Shown here piece by piece: positions 53,642 through 64,000 of a stretch of DNA of 64,000 nt. Under the pieces are notes generated by a model that was given only the letters and a program-made list of their open reading frames with translations, did no database searches and was not told where the DNA came from. The DNA lies in NCBI RefSeq assembly GCF_030323145.1, contig NZ_CP100470.1, positions 1,922,001 to 1,986,000 on the forward strand, in the 5' to 3' direction. Each line of letters begins with the position of its first letter. Position 1 is the first letter of the stretch. This DNA is from Mesorhizobium sp. C432A. Lineage in GTDB: Bacteria > Pseudomonadota > Alphaproteobacteria > Rhizobiales > Rhizobiaceae. The translations under genes were made by a program, and so were the position numbers.

Positions 53642-56236
53642 ATGACAATGATGCTTCTGGAACGGCAGATGCAGCTGCAGCAGCTGGAGACACTGCTTGG
53701 AGATGCAATAGGCGGCCATGGCCGAGTCGCGGTGCTGGCCGGGGAGGCCGGCGCCGGCAAGACGGCGCTGGTCGAGGCATTCGCGGCCCGTGTCGGGCAG
53801 AGCGCGGCAATTTTGCGTAGCGCCTGCGAGGACCTGTCGATCCCCGATCCGCTGGGGCCGCTCTACGATCTGGCCCGTGAGGCGCAATGGGCGCTGCCGC
53901 GCGCAATAGATGCCCGGCATGGGCAGAGACTGCCGCTGTTTTCCGATGCGCTCGACGCCTTCGCGGCCAAGGGGCCGAGCCTGCTGATCATCGAAGATTT
54001 GCACTGGGCCGACGATGCGACGCTCGATTTCGTGCGCTTCCTCGGCCGGCGTATCGCCAACACCCATATCCTGCTGTTGCTGACGGCGCGCACCGACCGC
54101 AGCGAGGGACAGATGCGGGTGCGCCGCGCCCTGGGCGAAATCCCGGCCGGCAGCGTGGCGCGCATCGACGTGCCGCTGCTCAGCGAGGCGGCCGTGCTGT
54201 CGCTCGCCGATGCGGCCGGCCGCGATGGCGACGCCATCTACCGGGCGACCGCCGGCAATGCCTTCTTCGTCACCGAATTGCTGTCGGCCGAAAACGAAAT
54301 GGCACTGCCGGCAAGCGTGCGCGACGCGGTGCTGGCAAGGGCTGAACGGCTGTCGGTTGGCGCCCGGGCAATGCTCGACGCGGTGTCGGTGTTTCCGCGC
54401 CGCGCCGACGCCTGGGCCTTGCAAGGCCTGTGCGGCGTCGCCAGCGCCGGCCAGCTGGCCGAGTGTGTCGCCAACGGCCTGCTCGACGATCTGGGCGACG
54501 GCTACGCCTTCCGCCACGACATCGCGCGGCGCGCCATCGAAATGATGCTGACGACGTCGCACAGGCGGCAGTTCAACCAGCGTGCGCTGGCGGCACTGCT
54601 CGAAAATGGCGACGTCTCCACAGGCCGCCTGGTGCATCATGCGGTCGAGGCGCACAATCTGGCGGCGGTGCGCGAACTTGCGCCAATCGCCGCGCGCGAG
54701 GCGTCGCGCGTCGGCGCCCATCGCGATGCCGCCGGTTATTACGAGATCGCCTTAAGGCAGGCCGACAGCCTGCCGGTGATCGAGCGCGCCGCGCTCTACG
54801 AAAGTCATGCGTTCGAGTGCCATCTCATCGGCAAGATCGATGATGCGCTTGCAGCGCAGGGACAGGCGCGCCGGTTGCATCGGGCCGATGGTAACAGGCT
54901 GAAGGAGGGCGACAGCCTGAGATGGCTCTCCCGGCTGAGCGAAATGGGCGATGACCGTGAGGCGGCGGCCGCCTACGGAGCCGAGGCGGTGGCGATGCTG
55001 GAAGCGGCGCCCGCCGGTCCCGAACTCGCCATGGCCTATTCGAACCTTTCGCATCTGGCGATGCTTTCGGAGAGGGTGGAGGACACGCTGTTCTATGGCG
55101 AGAAGGCAGCGGCGCTGGCTGCGCGCATGAACCGTCCCGACATCGCCTCGCATGCCCTCAACAATGTCGGCTGCGTCGAGCAGTGGCTCAATCCGGATGC
55201 CGGACGCCTGCGCCTCGACCAAAGCCTTGAGATTGCGCTCCAGGGCAATTTCCAGGAGCATGCCGCGCGCGCGTTCACCAACCGCGCCTGTTTCGAGATC
55301 ACGCAGATGAGCTACGACGCAGCGCGTCCGGTGCTCGAGAGCGGCATCCACTATTGCACCGAAAACGACCTCGGCACCTGGCGCGACTATCTCAGGGGCA
55401 TGCTGGCCGATGTGCAGCTGCGTCAGGGCCAATGGGATGAGGCCGCCGCGACGGCAAGCGATGTCATCGACAATGAGCGGACAACCACCGTGGGCCGGTT
55501 TCCGGCGCTGCTGGCTTTGGCGAAACTGCGCCTGAGGCGCGGCGATCCTTCGGCCGAGCCGCTGTTCGCCGAAATGGCGCGTCTGGTCGGAAGCGGCGGC
55601 GACCTGCAGATGCTGAGCTCCTATGCGGCCTTGATAGCGGAGCAGGCATGGCTGGGCCTGGCCGACAGGCAAGAGGCGCTGGCGCTGATCACCCGCGCCG
55701 AAACGCCGGTGCGCTCGCGTGCCCATGTCGGGGAGCTGGCGCTGTGGCGAACATTGCTCTCTCCCGATATGCCGGCCGGCGACACCGCCGACATGGCGAC
55801 ACCATACCGGCTGCTTCTGACCGGCGACTGGCGTTCGGCTTCGGCACTCTGGGCCGAATTGAATGCGCCATACGAGCGCGGACTGGCGCTCATCCTCGGC
55901 GACGACGAGGGGCAGCGGCTGGCATTGGATATTTTCGACGGCCTGGGGGCAAGGCCGGCAGCCCAGCGCCTGCGCGATATCATGCGCAAGAACGGCGTTG
56001 GCGGCATCGCCCGCGGCCCGCGCCGCTCGACGCGCGCCAACCTCGCCGGCCTCACCTTGCGCCAGATGCAGGTGCTGCAGCTGATCGAACGCGGCCTGTC
56101 AAACAAGCGGATCGCCGAGCAATTGACGATTTCGCCAAAGACGGTCGATCACCATGTCTCGGCGGTGCTGGGCAAGCTGGATGCGGTGTCGCGCGGCGAG
56201 GCGACAGCGACCGCGCGCGATTCGGGGTTGTTGTGA
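53642..56236 (+). CDS. LuxR-family regulator with AAA ATPase domain (MalT/LAL-like)
   Basis: About 864 residues. The N-terminal STAND-type ATPase has GEAGAGKTALV (about 33-43) and IIEDLHWADD (about 112-121). A long TPR-like helical region covers about 330-730 (residues such as LAMAYSNLSHLAMLSERV). The C-terminal LuxR HTH (about 800-860) has LTLRQMQVLQLIERGLSNKRIAEQL and ISPKTVDHHVSAVLGKL. ATG 53642 is chosen because earlier codons lack a ribosome site. The ligand and targets are unknown; the divergent small genes are candidates. Confidence 0.88.
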   Translation: MTMMLLERQMQLQQLETLLGDAIGGHGRVAVLAGEAGAGKTALVEAFAARVGQSAAILRSACEDLSIPDPLGPLYDLAREAQWALPRAIDARHGQRLPLFSDALDAFAAKGPSLLIIEDLHWADDATLDFVRFLGRRIANTHILLLLTARTDRSEGQMRVRRALGEIPAGSVARIDVPLLSEAAVLSLADAAGRDGDAIYRATAGNAFFVTELLSAENEMALPASVRDAVLARAERLSVGARAMLDAVSVFPRRADAWALQGLCGVASAGQLAECVANGLLDDLGDGYAFRHDIARRAIEMMLTTSHRRQFNQRALAALLENGDVSTGRLVHHAVEAHNLAAVRELAPIAAREASRVGAHRDAAGYYEIALRQADSLPVIERAALYESHAFECHLIGKIDDALAAQGQARRLHRADGNRLKEGDSLRWLSRLSEMGDDREAAAAYGAEAVAMLEAAPAGPELAMAYSNLSHLAMLSERVEDTLFYGEKAAALAARMNRPDIASHALNNVGCVEQWLNPDAGRLRLDQSLEIALQGNFQEHAARAFTNRACFEITQMSYDAARPVLESGIHYCTENDLGTWRDYLRGMLADVQLRQGQWDEAAATASDVIDNERTTTVGRFPALLALAKLRLRRGDPSAEPLFAEMARLVGSGGDLQMLSSYAALIAEQAWLGLADRQEALALITRAETPVRSRAHVGELALWRTLLSPDMPAGDTADMATPYRLLLTGDWRSASALWAELNAPYERGLALILGDDEGQRLALDIFDGLGARPAAQRLRDIMRKNGVGGIARGPRRSTRANLAGLTLRQMQVLQLIERGLSNKRIAEQLTISPKTVDHHVSAVLGKLDAVSRGEATATARDSGLL

Positions 56237-56276
56237 GGTTTTGACGAGGGTTGGACCGAGAGGTCGCGATCCTTCG

Positions 56277-56434
56277 CGCCCCCCTCTGTCCTGCCGGACA
56301 TCTCCCCCTCAAGGGGGGAGATTGGCTGTGATCAAGGCTTTCGCCAATTGTCGAAGTTGAAAAGGAAGTGGGGCCCGCAACTGCGTGATCTCCCCCCTTG
56401 AGGGGGAGATGGCCGGCAGGCCAGAGGGGGGTGC
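56277..56434. repeat. Large palindromic intergenic repeat
   Basis: The left arm (56277-56322) has CCCCCTCTGTCCTGCCGGA and the hairpin CTCCCCCTCAAGGGGGGAG. The right arm (56388-56434) is its inverse, with about 65 unique bases between. The same family occurs at 14.2 and 51.5 kb. It lies between the converging LuxR and secA genes. Confidence 0.75.
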
Positions 56435-56453
56435 TGTCCCGCCGACCTAATGA

Positions 56454-59186
<2,733 letters not shown>

Positions 59187-59430
59187 CCGATGGTCCTTTC
59201 GATAGAATTCTCAATTTTGAGATGAGCGCCGGCCGGCCCCATCAATTCCGCGTGAAACGCGGACAAACACAAAAAGCGCCCGGAAAACGGTTCTGGACGC
59301 AAAGTCGTTGGACAGATAAGAGGGGGCTCAACTGATGTCAACGCCGCGTTAGCCCTATGGGCAGCGCCAAATTCCGCCACAATCCGGCTGATCTGCAAGC
59401 CCTACCAATCCCCCCTTGGAGTTAATCTTG

Positions 59431-60351
59431 ATGTCCTTACTGTTTCGCCGTGCGTCGCTCGCCAGCCTTGGCTTGGCTTTCGGCCTGTCGGCCCTGTCGC
59501 TGTCTCCGCTGATGGCCCAGGAAGCCGCTCCCGCCCCGGCCGATGCCGCAGCAGCGCCGGCGGCAGCCCCCGTCGATCCGAACGCCGTTATCGCTACCGT
59601 CAATGGCCAGAAGCTGACCGAGGCGGACCTTGGGCTTGCCGAGGGCGAGCTGTCGCAGCAGTTCTCGCAGTTGCCACCCGAGCAGCGCCGCGCCGCCGCC
59701 CTTTCGGCGGCCATCGAAATCCGCGTCATGGCCGCCCAGGCGGTCGCTACTGGGCTCGACAAGGATCCCGAATTCCAGCGCCGCATGGCGTTCCTGCAGC
59801 AGCGCGCGCTGCATGGCGAGATGGTCGAGAAGGGCGTCGTGGACAAGGTTACCGATGCCGAGGTGCGCGCCCGCTACGATCAGGAAATCGCCAGCACGCC
59901 GCCGGTCAATGAGATTCATGCCCGTCACATCCTCGTGAAGACGAAGGAAGAGGCCGAGGCGATTATCAAGCAGCTCGATGGCGGTGCCGACTTCCAGAAG
60001 CTCGCCAACGAGCATACCAGCGATCCCTCGGGCAAAACCAATGGCGGCGATCTCGGCTGGTTCGGCCCGGGGCAGATGGTGCCGGAATTCGACAAGGCGG
60101 CAGTTGCGCTCGAAATCGGCAAATACACCAAGGAGCCGGTGCAAACGCAATTCGGCTGGCATGTCATCAAGCTCGAGGACAAGCGCACCAAACAGCCGCC
60201 GGCCTTCGACGACGTCAAGGACCAGGCCAAGCAGGCGGTGATCCGCGACAAGTATTTCGCACTGGTCAAGCAGCTGCGCGGCGCCGCCAAGGTCGAAATC
60301 CCCGACGCCAATCTGAAGAAGGCCGTCGACACGATGGAAGCCGGCAAGTAA
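59431..60351 (+). CDS. PpiC-type (parvulin) peptidylprolyl isomerase
   Basis: A 306-residue protein. A signal peptide (about 1-30, ending LMAQEA) is followed by an Ala/Pro-rich linker. A SurA-like N-domain (about 50-130) and a parvulin domain with HARHILVKTKEEAEAI (about 166-181), then DLGWFGPGQMVPEFD and FGWHVIKLED, follow. It acts as a periplasmic folding factor for exported proteins, a fitting neighbour for secA. ATG 59431 has GGAG nine bases upstream. Confidence 0.92.
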   Translation: MSLLFRRASLASLGLAFGLSALSLSPLMAQEAAPAPADAAAAPAAAPVDPNAVIATVNGQKLTEADLGLAEGELSQQFSQLPPEQRRAAALSAAIEIRVMAAQAVATGLDKDPEFQRRMAFLQQRALHGEMVEKGVVDKVTDAEVRARYDQEIASTPPVNEIHARHILVKTKEEAEAIIKQLDGGADFQKLANEHTSDPSGKTNGGDLGWFGPGQMVPEFDKAAVALEIGKYTKEPVQTQFGWHVIKLEDKRTKQPPAFDDVKDQAKQAVIRDKYFALVKQLRGAAKVEIPDANLKKAVDTMEAGK

Positions 60352-60376
60352 GGCCGGCACCGAAAAAACATGCAAA

Positions 60377-60398
60377 GGGCGCCGTTCGGCGCCCTTTT
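60377..60398. terminator. Bidirectional intrinsic terminator
   Basis: GGGCGCC-GTTC-GGCGCCC followed by TTTT, with AAA on the other side. It lies between the stop of the isomerase gene and the stop of the convergent tetR gene, serving both. Confidence 0.9.
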
Positions 60399-60985
60399 CA
60401 ATTGCGGGAGATGCCTGACATCACATAGCGGACAGTGGCACGGATTGTCGCCTCATCTTCGTCCAGCCGGTTGGTCAAAAGGTGTTTCCAGGCATAGGAA
60501 GCGATGAGGTCGGCGACCAGCGCTGCGTCGACATCGGCCGCAACCTCGCCGCGCGCCTTGGCGCGCTCGATGATCCGAGCGGTGTGGGACACGCGCCCAT
60601 CGGCATAGCCAGTCAGGGCCGCGGCCGCCGCTTCGTCCGACTGGGCCTCGGCGATCAGCGAGCGGAATACGCTGCCCGAGGATGTGTCGCGCCAATGCGC
60701 GAAGAGGTTCCTCAGGAAACCGACGAGGTCGTCTTCGAGACTGCCGGTATCGGGGACGTCGACACGCTTTTGCCGCTTGTAGACCTCTAACAGCAGGGCC
60801 GCCTTGCTCGGCCACCAGCGATAGATCGTGGGTTTGCCGGCGCGCGCCCGCCGCGCCACGGCCTCTATGGAGAAGCCGGCATAGCCGGCCTCGACCAGCA
60901 CCGCCTCCGCGGCCTCGAGAATGGCCTCGGCGCTGTCTGGGTTGCGCCGCGCCCCGATCGATCTGCGCGCCGGATCCTCGCCCAT
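60398..60985 (-). CDS. TetR-family transcriptional regulator
   Basis: About 195 residues. The N-terminal HTH (about 14-60) has AILEAAEAVLVEAGYAGFSIEAVARRARAGKPTIYRWWPSK. The C-terminal ligand domain is of the AefR type. ATG 60985 (MGEDPARR) is preferred. Two 25-bp tandem repeats, 11-60 bases upstream, may be its operator. The gene ends on the shared terminator. Confidence 0.9.
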   Translation of the reverse strand: MGEDPARRSIGARRNPDSAEAILEAAEAVLVEAGYAGFSIEAVARRARAGKPTIYRWWPSKAALLLEVYKRQKRVDVPDTGSLEDDLVGFLRNLFAHWRDTSSGSVFRSLIAEAQSDEAAAAALTGYADGRVSHTARIIERAKARGEVAADVDAALVADLIASYAWKHLLTNRLDEDEATIRATVRYVMSGISRN

Positions 60986-60995
60986 GTCTGTCCTC

Positions 60996-61045
60996 GCCAA
61001 CAATCTCGCCGGCAATCCTGGCCAACAATCTCGCCGACAATATAG
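60996..61045. repeat. Tandem 25-bp repeat upstream of the tetR gene
   Basis: GCCAACAATCTCGCCGGCAAT... is repeated at 61021 with four changes near the end of the unit (21 of 25 identical). It is in the 5' region of tetR, 79 bases or more before the caspase-like gene end. It could be a duplicated operator or a minisatellite. Confidence 0.6.
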
Positions 61046-61124
61046 GTGAGCTGGCAGGCAAACGAAACGGCCCGTTTCCAGCGCTTGTAGAAGCGGGTCT
61101 CACATTCGCCCTTCGCGGGGATTT

Positions 61125-62366
61125 TCAGTTCATCACTTGCGAGGTTTCCGAGTCGATCCGCCACTGGCCGTCGCTCTTCACCAGCCCAAGCGCGACTCGT
61201 GCCTTGCCGGTCATGCGCGCCGCCGATTTGTCTTTCGACATATAGTCGTAGCTCATCGCGAACACGGCTTCGGCGCGGTTCTCGCCCTGCCGCGTCACAT
61301 TGAGGCTGCCGGGCTCGAGACTGAACGACCAGGATGCAAATTGCGCGAACCAGTCCGTCTTGAGCTTGACGACGGCGTCGCTGTCATAGCGCGTGCCGAA
61401 GATGGTGGCGGAAGGCGCATAGAGCCGCTTGACGGTCTCGCCGATCGCCGCGGCATCGGGCGCAAGATAGTCGTCGCGCAGGAATTTCTCGATTGCGGTC
61501 TTGTCGTCGCCTACAGACCGTTCGAGTGCCGCAACCTTTGTTTCGGGCGCCGGGGGGACGGCGGGCTTCGGCTGTGCAACCGTTTCGCCGCCGGGCACAA
61601 ACTCAAACCGTTCGAGCAGCGAACCCTGTTCCCATGGGCGCTGTCCCTCGCGGGTTTCGGAGACCACGTCGCGGCGCACCGCGATCATCATGTCGTTGAT
61701 GCTCTGGCCGGGCTCGGCCATGTGTCGCAGCAGGGCGGCGGCGAACGGCGAATTGCGCCCGGTGCCGTCCATGGCGACAGCGCCTGGCGCCGTCGAGAAG
61801 GCGATGAAGGAGCCGCGCGTCGAATCGAACTGCGCCAGACCGGCAAGCGCCGTTGCCGAGCGCGTGGTGGCGGTGCGGCTCAGGCTGCGGGCAAAGGGAT
61901 TGTTGCGGCAGGCGTCAAGGAAAACCAGGCTGACCTTGGTCTGCTGCTCCATGATGTCGAGGACTTCGTCGATCGGCACGGCTTCGAGCTGCAGCTTGAC
62001 CGGCATGTCGAGCCGGGCGTCGACCGGCACGATGTAGTTGCGCCCTTCCACCTGCAAGCCGTGGCCGGCGTAATAGAAAAGCCCGACGCCCGCACCTTCC
62101 AGCGCATCGGAAAATTCGCCGATCTTGCGCTCGAGTTCGCGCTTGCCGAGATCGTTGCCCTCGATGACGTCGAAGCCGATCGAGCGCAGCTTGCCGGCAA
62201 TATCGAGCGCATCGTTGACCGGATTGGTGAGCGTGCCGGCTTCGGCATAGGTGCCATTGCCGATGACCAGCGCCACGCGCCGTTCCGGCTGCGCATCGGC
62301 GCTCAGGAGCAAAAGCCCCATAAACGCCACCGCCAAGATCACCAGCCTGCCCATGGCCGATATCAT
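61125..62366 (-). CDS. Secreted caspase-family (C14) peptidase-like protein
   Basis: About 413 residues. A signal peptide (1-25, ending SADAQ) precedes the caspase domain (about 28-255), with catalytic His in YYAGHGLQ and Cys in [10 protein letters not shown]. The C-terminal part (about 310-410) resembles a nuclear transport factor 2-like domain (ending [10 protein letters not shown]). Rhizobial metacaspase-like proteins of this form are common, with no known substrate. ATG 62366 (MISAMGRL) begins the signal peptide. It is divergent from argJ. Confidence 0.85.
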   Translation of the reverse strand: MISAMGRLVILAVAFMGLLLLSADAQPERRVALVIGNGTYAEAGTLTNPVNDALDIAGKLRSIGFDVIEGNDLGKRELERKIGEFSDALEGAGVGLFYYAGHGLQVEGRNYIVPVDARLDMPVKLQLEAVPIDEVLDIMEQQTKVSLVFLDACRNNPFARSLSRTATTRSATALAGLAQFDSTRGSFIAFSTAPGAVAMDGTGRNSPFAAALLRHMAEPGQSINDMMIAVRRDVVSETREGQRPWEQGSLLERFEFVPGGETVAQPKPAVPPAPETKVAALERSVGDDKTAIEKFLRDDYLAPDAAAIGETVKRLYAPSATIFGTRYDSDAVVKLKTDWFAQFASWSFSLEPGSLNVTRQGENRAEAVFAMSYDYMSKDKSAARMTGKARVALGLVKSDGQWRIDSETSQVMN

Positions 62367-62523
62367 AACGCCAGAGGCCCCGCCGACGCCAACGGATTTG
62401 AAATGCAAGCTTAATCCCTGGTGGCTTGCCCACAGCGGCGGCCAAGAAAACGCCCTTGCGCCGGGCCGTGCTATCGGGCAAACCGGCCTTCGCCTAGCGT
62501 TTTTCCGTCGCCCGAGGTCCCCA

Positions 62524-63765
62524 ATGTACGCAACGATTTCGCCGCTCGCGCCGAAGAAATATCCCAAAATGCCTGCCATTGAGGGCGTGCGCATCGCCAC
62601 CGCAGAGGCCGGGATCAAGTACAAGAACCGTACCGACCTCTTGGCCATAGTCTTCGATGCCGGCACAGCGGTTGCCGGCGTGTTCACGAAGTCGAAATGC
62701 CCCTCGGCGCCGGTCGACTTCTGCCGCGAGAACCTTGGCGCCGGCAAGGCGCGGGTGCTTGTGGTCAATTCCGGCAACGCCAACGCCTTCACCGGCAAGA
62801 AGGGCCGCGCCTCCACCCAACTGACCGGCGAGGCCGCGGCCAAGGCCGCAGGCTGCACGCCAGGCGAAGTGTTCCTCGCTTCTACCGGGGTAATCGGCGA
62901 GCCGCTCGACACCACCAAATTCAGCCATTTGCTGGCCGGACTGGTCAAGGACGGCAAGCCGGATCTGTGGACCGAGGCGGCAAAGGCCATCATGACCACC
63001 GACACCTATCCGAAAGTGGCGACAGCGACGGTCAAGCTCGGCGACACCGACGTCATCATCAATGGCATCTCCAAGGGCGCCGGCATGATCGCGCCCGATA
63101 TGGCGACTATGCTGTCCTTCATCGCCACCGATGCGCCGATCGCCGCCCCCGTGCTGCAGGACTTGTTGTCGCGCGGCACGGCCAAGACCTTCAACGCCGT
63201 CACCGTCGACAGCGACACCTCGACCAGCGACACGCTGCTGTTGTTCGCCACCGGAGCCGCTGCCAAGCGCGGCGCGCCCGCCATCAGCGATCCCAAGGAT
63301 GCCCGTCTCGGCGCCTTCCGCCGGGCGCTGGGCAAGGTGCTCAAATCGCTGGCGCTGCAAGTGGTGCGCGACGGCGAGGGCGCCCGCAAGCAGGTCGAAG
63401 TCACCGTTACCGGCGCCAAATCGGCGCGCTCGGCCAAGCGCATCGCGCTGTCCATCGCCAATTCGCCGCTGGTCAAGACGGCGGTTGCCGGCGAGGACGC
63501 CAATTGGGGCCGCGTCGTCATGGCCGTCGGCAAGGCCGGCGAGCCGGCCGATCGCGACCGGCTGTCGATCTGGTTCGGCGACAACCGTCTGGCGCATGAG
63601 GGCGAACGCGACCCGGGCTACTCCGAGGAAGCGACCTCGGCCTATATGAAGCGCGACGACATTCGCATCCGCGCCGATATCGGTATCGGCCGCGGCAAGG
63701 CGACGGTGTGGACCTGCGACCTCACCAAGGAATATGTCGCCATCAATGGCGATTACCGGAGCTGA
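62524..63765 (+). CDS. argJ: Bifunctional glutamate N-acetyltransferase / ornithine acetyltransferase
   Basis: A 413-residue enzyme of arginine synthesis that recycles the acetyl group from N-acetylornithine to glutamate. The self-cleavage site is in [10 protein letters not shown] (Thr as the nucleophile of the beta chain, about residue 197-202). The oxyanion motif and the C-terminal [10 protein letters not shown] match the family. ATG 62524 gives the usual [14 protein letters not shown] start. The next gene overlaps as TGATG. Confidence 0.95.
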   Translation: MYATISPLAPKKYPKMPAIEGVRIATAEAGIKYKNRTDLLAIVFDAGTAVAGVFTKSKCPSAPVDFCRENLGAGKARVLVVNSGNANAFTGKKGRASTQLTGEAAAKAAGCTPGEVFLASTGVIGEPLDTTKFSHLLAGLVKDGKPDLWTEAAKAIMTTDTYPKVATATVKLGDTDVIINGISKGAGMIAPDMATMLSFIATDAPIAAPVLQDLLSRGTAKTFNAVTVDSDTSTSDTLLLFATGAAAKRGAPAISDPKDARLGAFRRALGKVLKSLALQVVRDGEGARKQVEVTVTGAKSARSAKRIALSIANSPLVKTAVAGEDANWGRVVMAVGKAGEPADRDRLSIWFGDNRLAHEGERDPGYSEEATSAYMKRDDIRIRADIGIGRGKATVWTCDLTKEYVAINGDYRS

Positions 63766-64000
63766 TGGAGTTGGCTTCCAGGCATCCGGCAAGCATGCTC
63801 GCCATCGTGCGCCGCTACGAGGCTGCGGGGTTTCGCGCCTGGCCGGCGGCGGCCGTGCATTATGACGGCACCTGGGTGGTGCGGCTGACAGCCGGCCATC
63901 CGGCCAAGCGGCTGAACTCGGTCAACCCGCTCGATCCCGGCGACACCCAGCACATTGCCGAGCGCATCGGCCGCGCCAGCCGGCGCTTCGACGCCTATGG
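63765..64000 (+). CDS. GNAT-family N-acetyltransferase, 5' part only
   Basis: The frame starts ATG 63765, overlapping the argJ stop, and leaves the window. The 78 residues (RYEAAGFRAWPAAAVHYDGTWVVRLTAGHPAKRLNS) are the N-terminus of the GNAT protein usually found after argJ in rhizobia. The overlap suggests coupled translation. Confidence 0.75.
   Translation, partial: MELASRHPASMLAIVRRYEAAGFRAWPAAAVHYDGTWVVRLTAGHPAKRLNSVNPLDPGDTQHIAERIGRASRRFDAY

Overview
The window looks like chromosome of a Mesorhizobium-type alphaproteobacterium (Rhizobiales). Support comes from high-GC coding, many GTG starts, an ECF sigma factor with an NrsF-type anti-sigma, an argJ-GNAT pair, a TGA-N9-TCA iron box, and palindromic intergenic repeats. 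The assignment is inferred from gene content and was not tested by any search.

Bases 1-15.8 kb are core chromosome. In order: the 5' part of an iron ABC-transporter binding-protein gene; sigF-like/nrsF-like genes; a PAS-GGDEF diguanylate cyclase; 3-hydroxyacyl-CoA dehydrogenase; etfA and etfB; rhomboid protease; PduO-type cobalamin adenosyltransferase; a small membrane protein; an SDR; a BrkB-like protein; an EamA transporter; gluQ; an AlkA-like glycosylase; an HNH protein; DsbB; and a YqaA-like membrane protein. The stretch ends at tRNA-Leu(CAA).

Bases 15.9-42.95 kb are a 27-kb integrated element. A 16-bp direct repeat of the tRNA 3' end (15891-15906 and 42934-42949) bounds it. The left part is a satellite-like backbone: tyrosine integrase, AlpA/Xis-like protein, small unknown genes, an HNH-like protein, a prim-pol/SF3 replication protein with operator- or iteron-like repeats beside it, and a broken Clp-fold protease gene. 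There are no capsid or conjugation genes. The right part is defence cargo. Module 1 (24.4-35.8 kb) holds Vsr and a C5 cytosine methyltransferase, plus an opposing, tightly overlapping operon. In transcription order that operon runs ankyrin-sigma-70 fusion, MutL/MORC-type GHKL ATPase, Z1 helicase, PD-(D/E)XK nuclease, AIPR protein. Module 2 (36.4-42.7 kb) holds an Mrr-like nuclease divergent from an AAA+ ATPase and subtilisin-like protease pair that matches IetA/IetS, followed by a patatin-like phospholipase and a 63-residue protein.

Bases 43-64 kb return to chromosome with further accessory traits: a small CDF transporter between two copies of a 54-bp repeat, a YVTN beta-propeller protein, a flippase/acetyltransferase pair, and a type ISP-like restriction-modification gene broken by at least three lesions. 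These are followed by a small 'DLFG' gene and a decayed paralogue of it, then secreted and small proteins, a large LuxR-type ATPase regulator, secA, a PpiC-type isomerase, a TetR regulator with an upstream tandem repeat, a caspase-like secreted protein, argJ and the start of a GNAT gene.

The most notable signal is a complete RpoD-like sigma factor fused to ankyrin repeats. It is the first gene of the ATPase-Z1-nuclease-AIPR defence operon and is coupled to it by a 4-base overlap.
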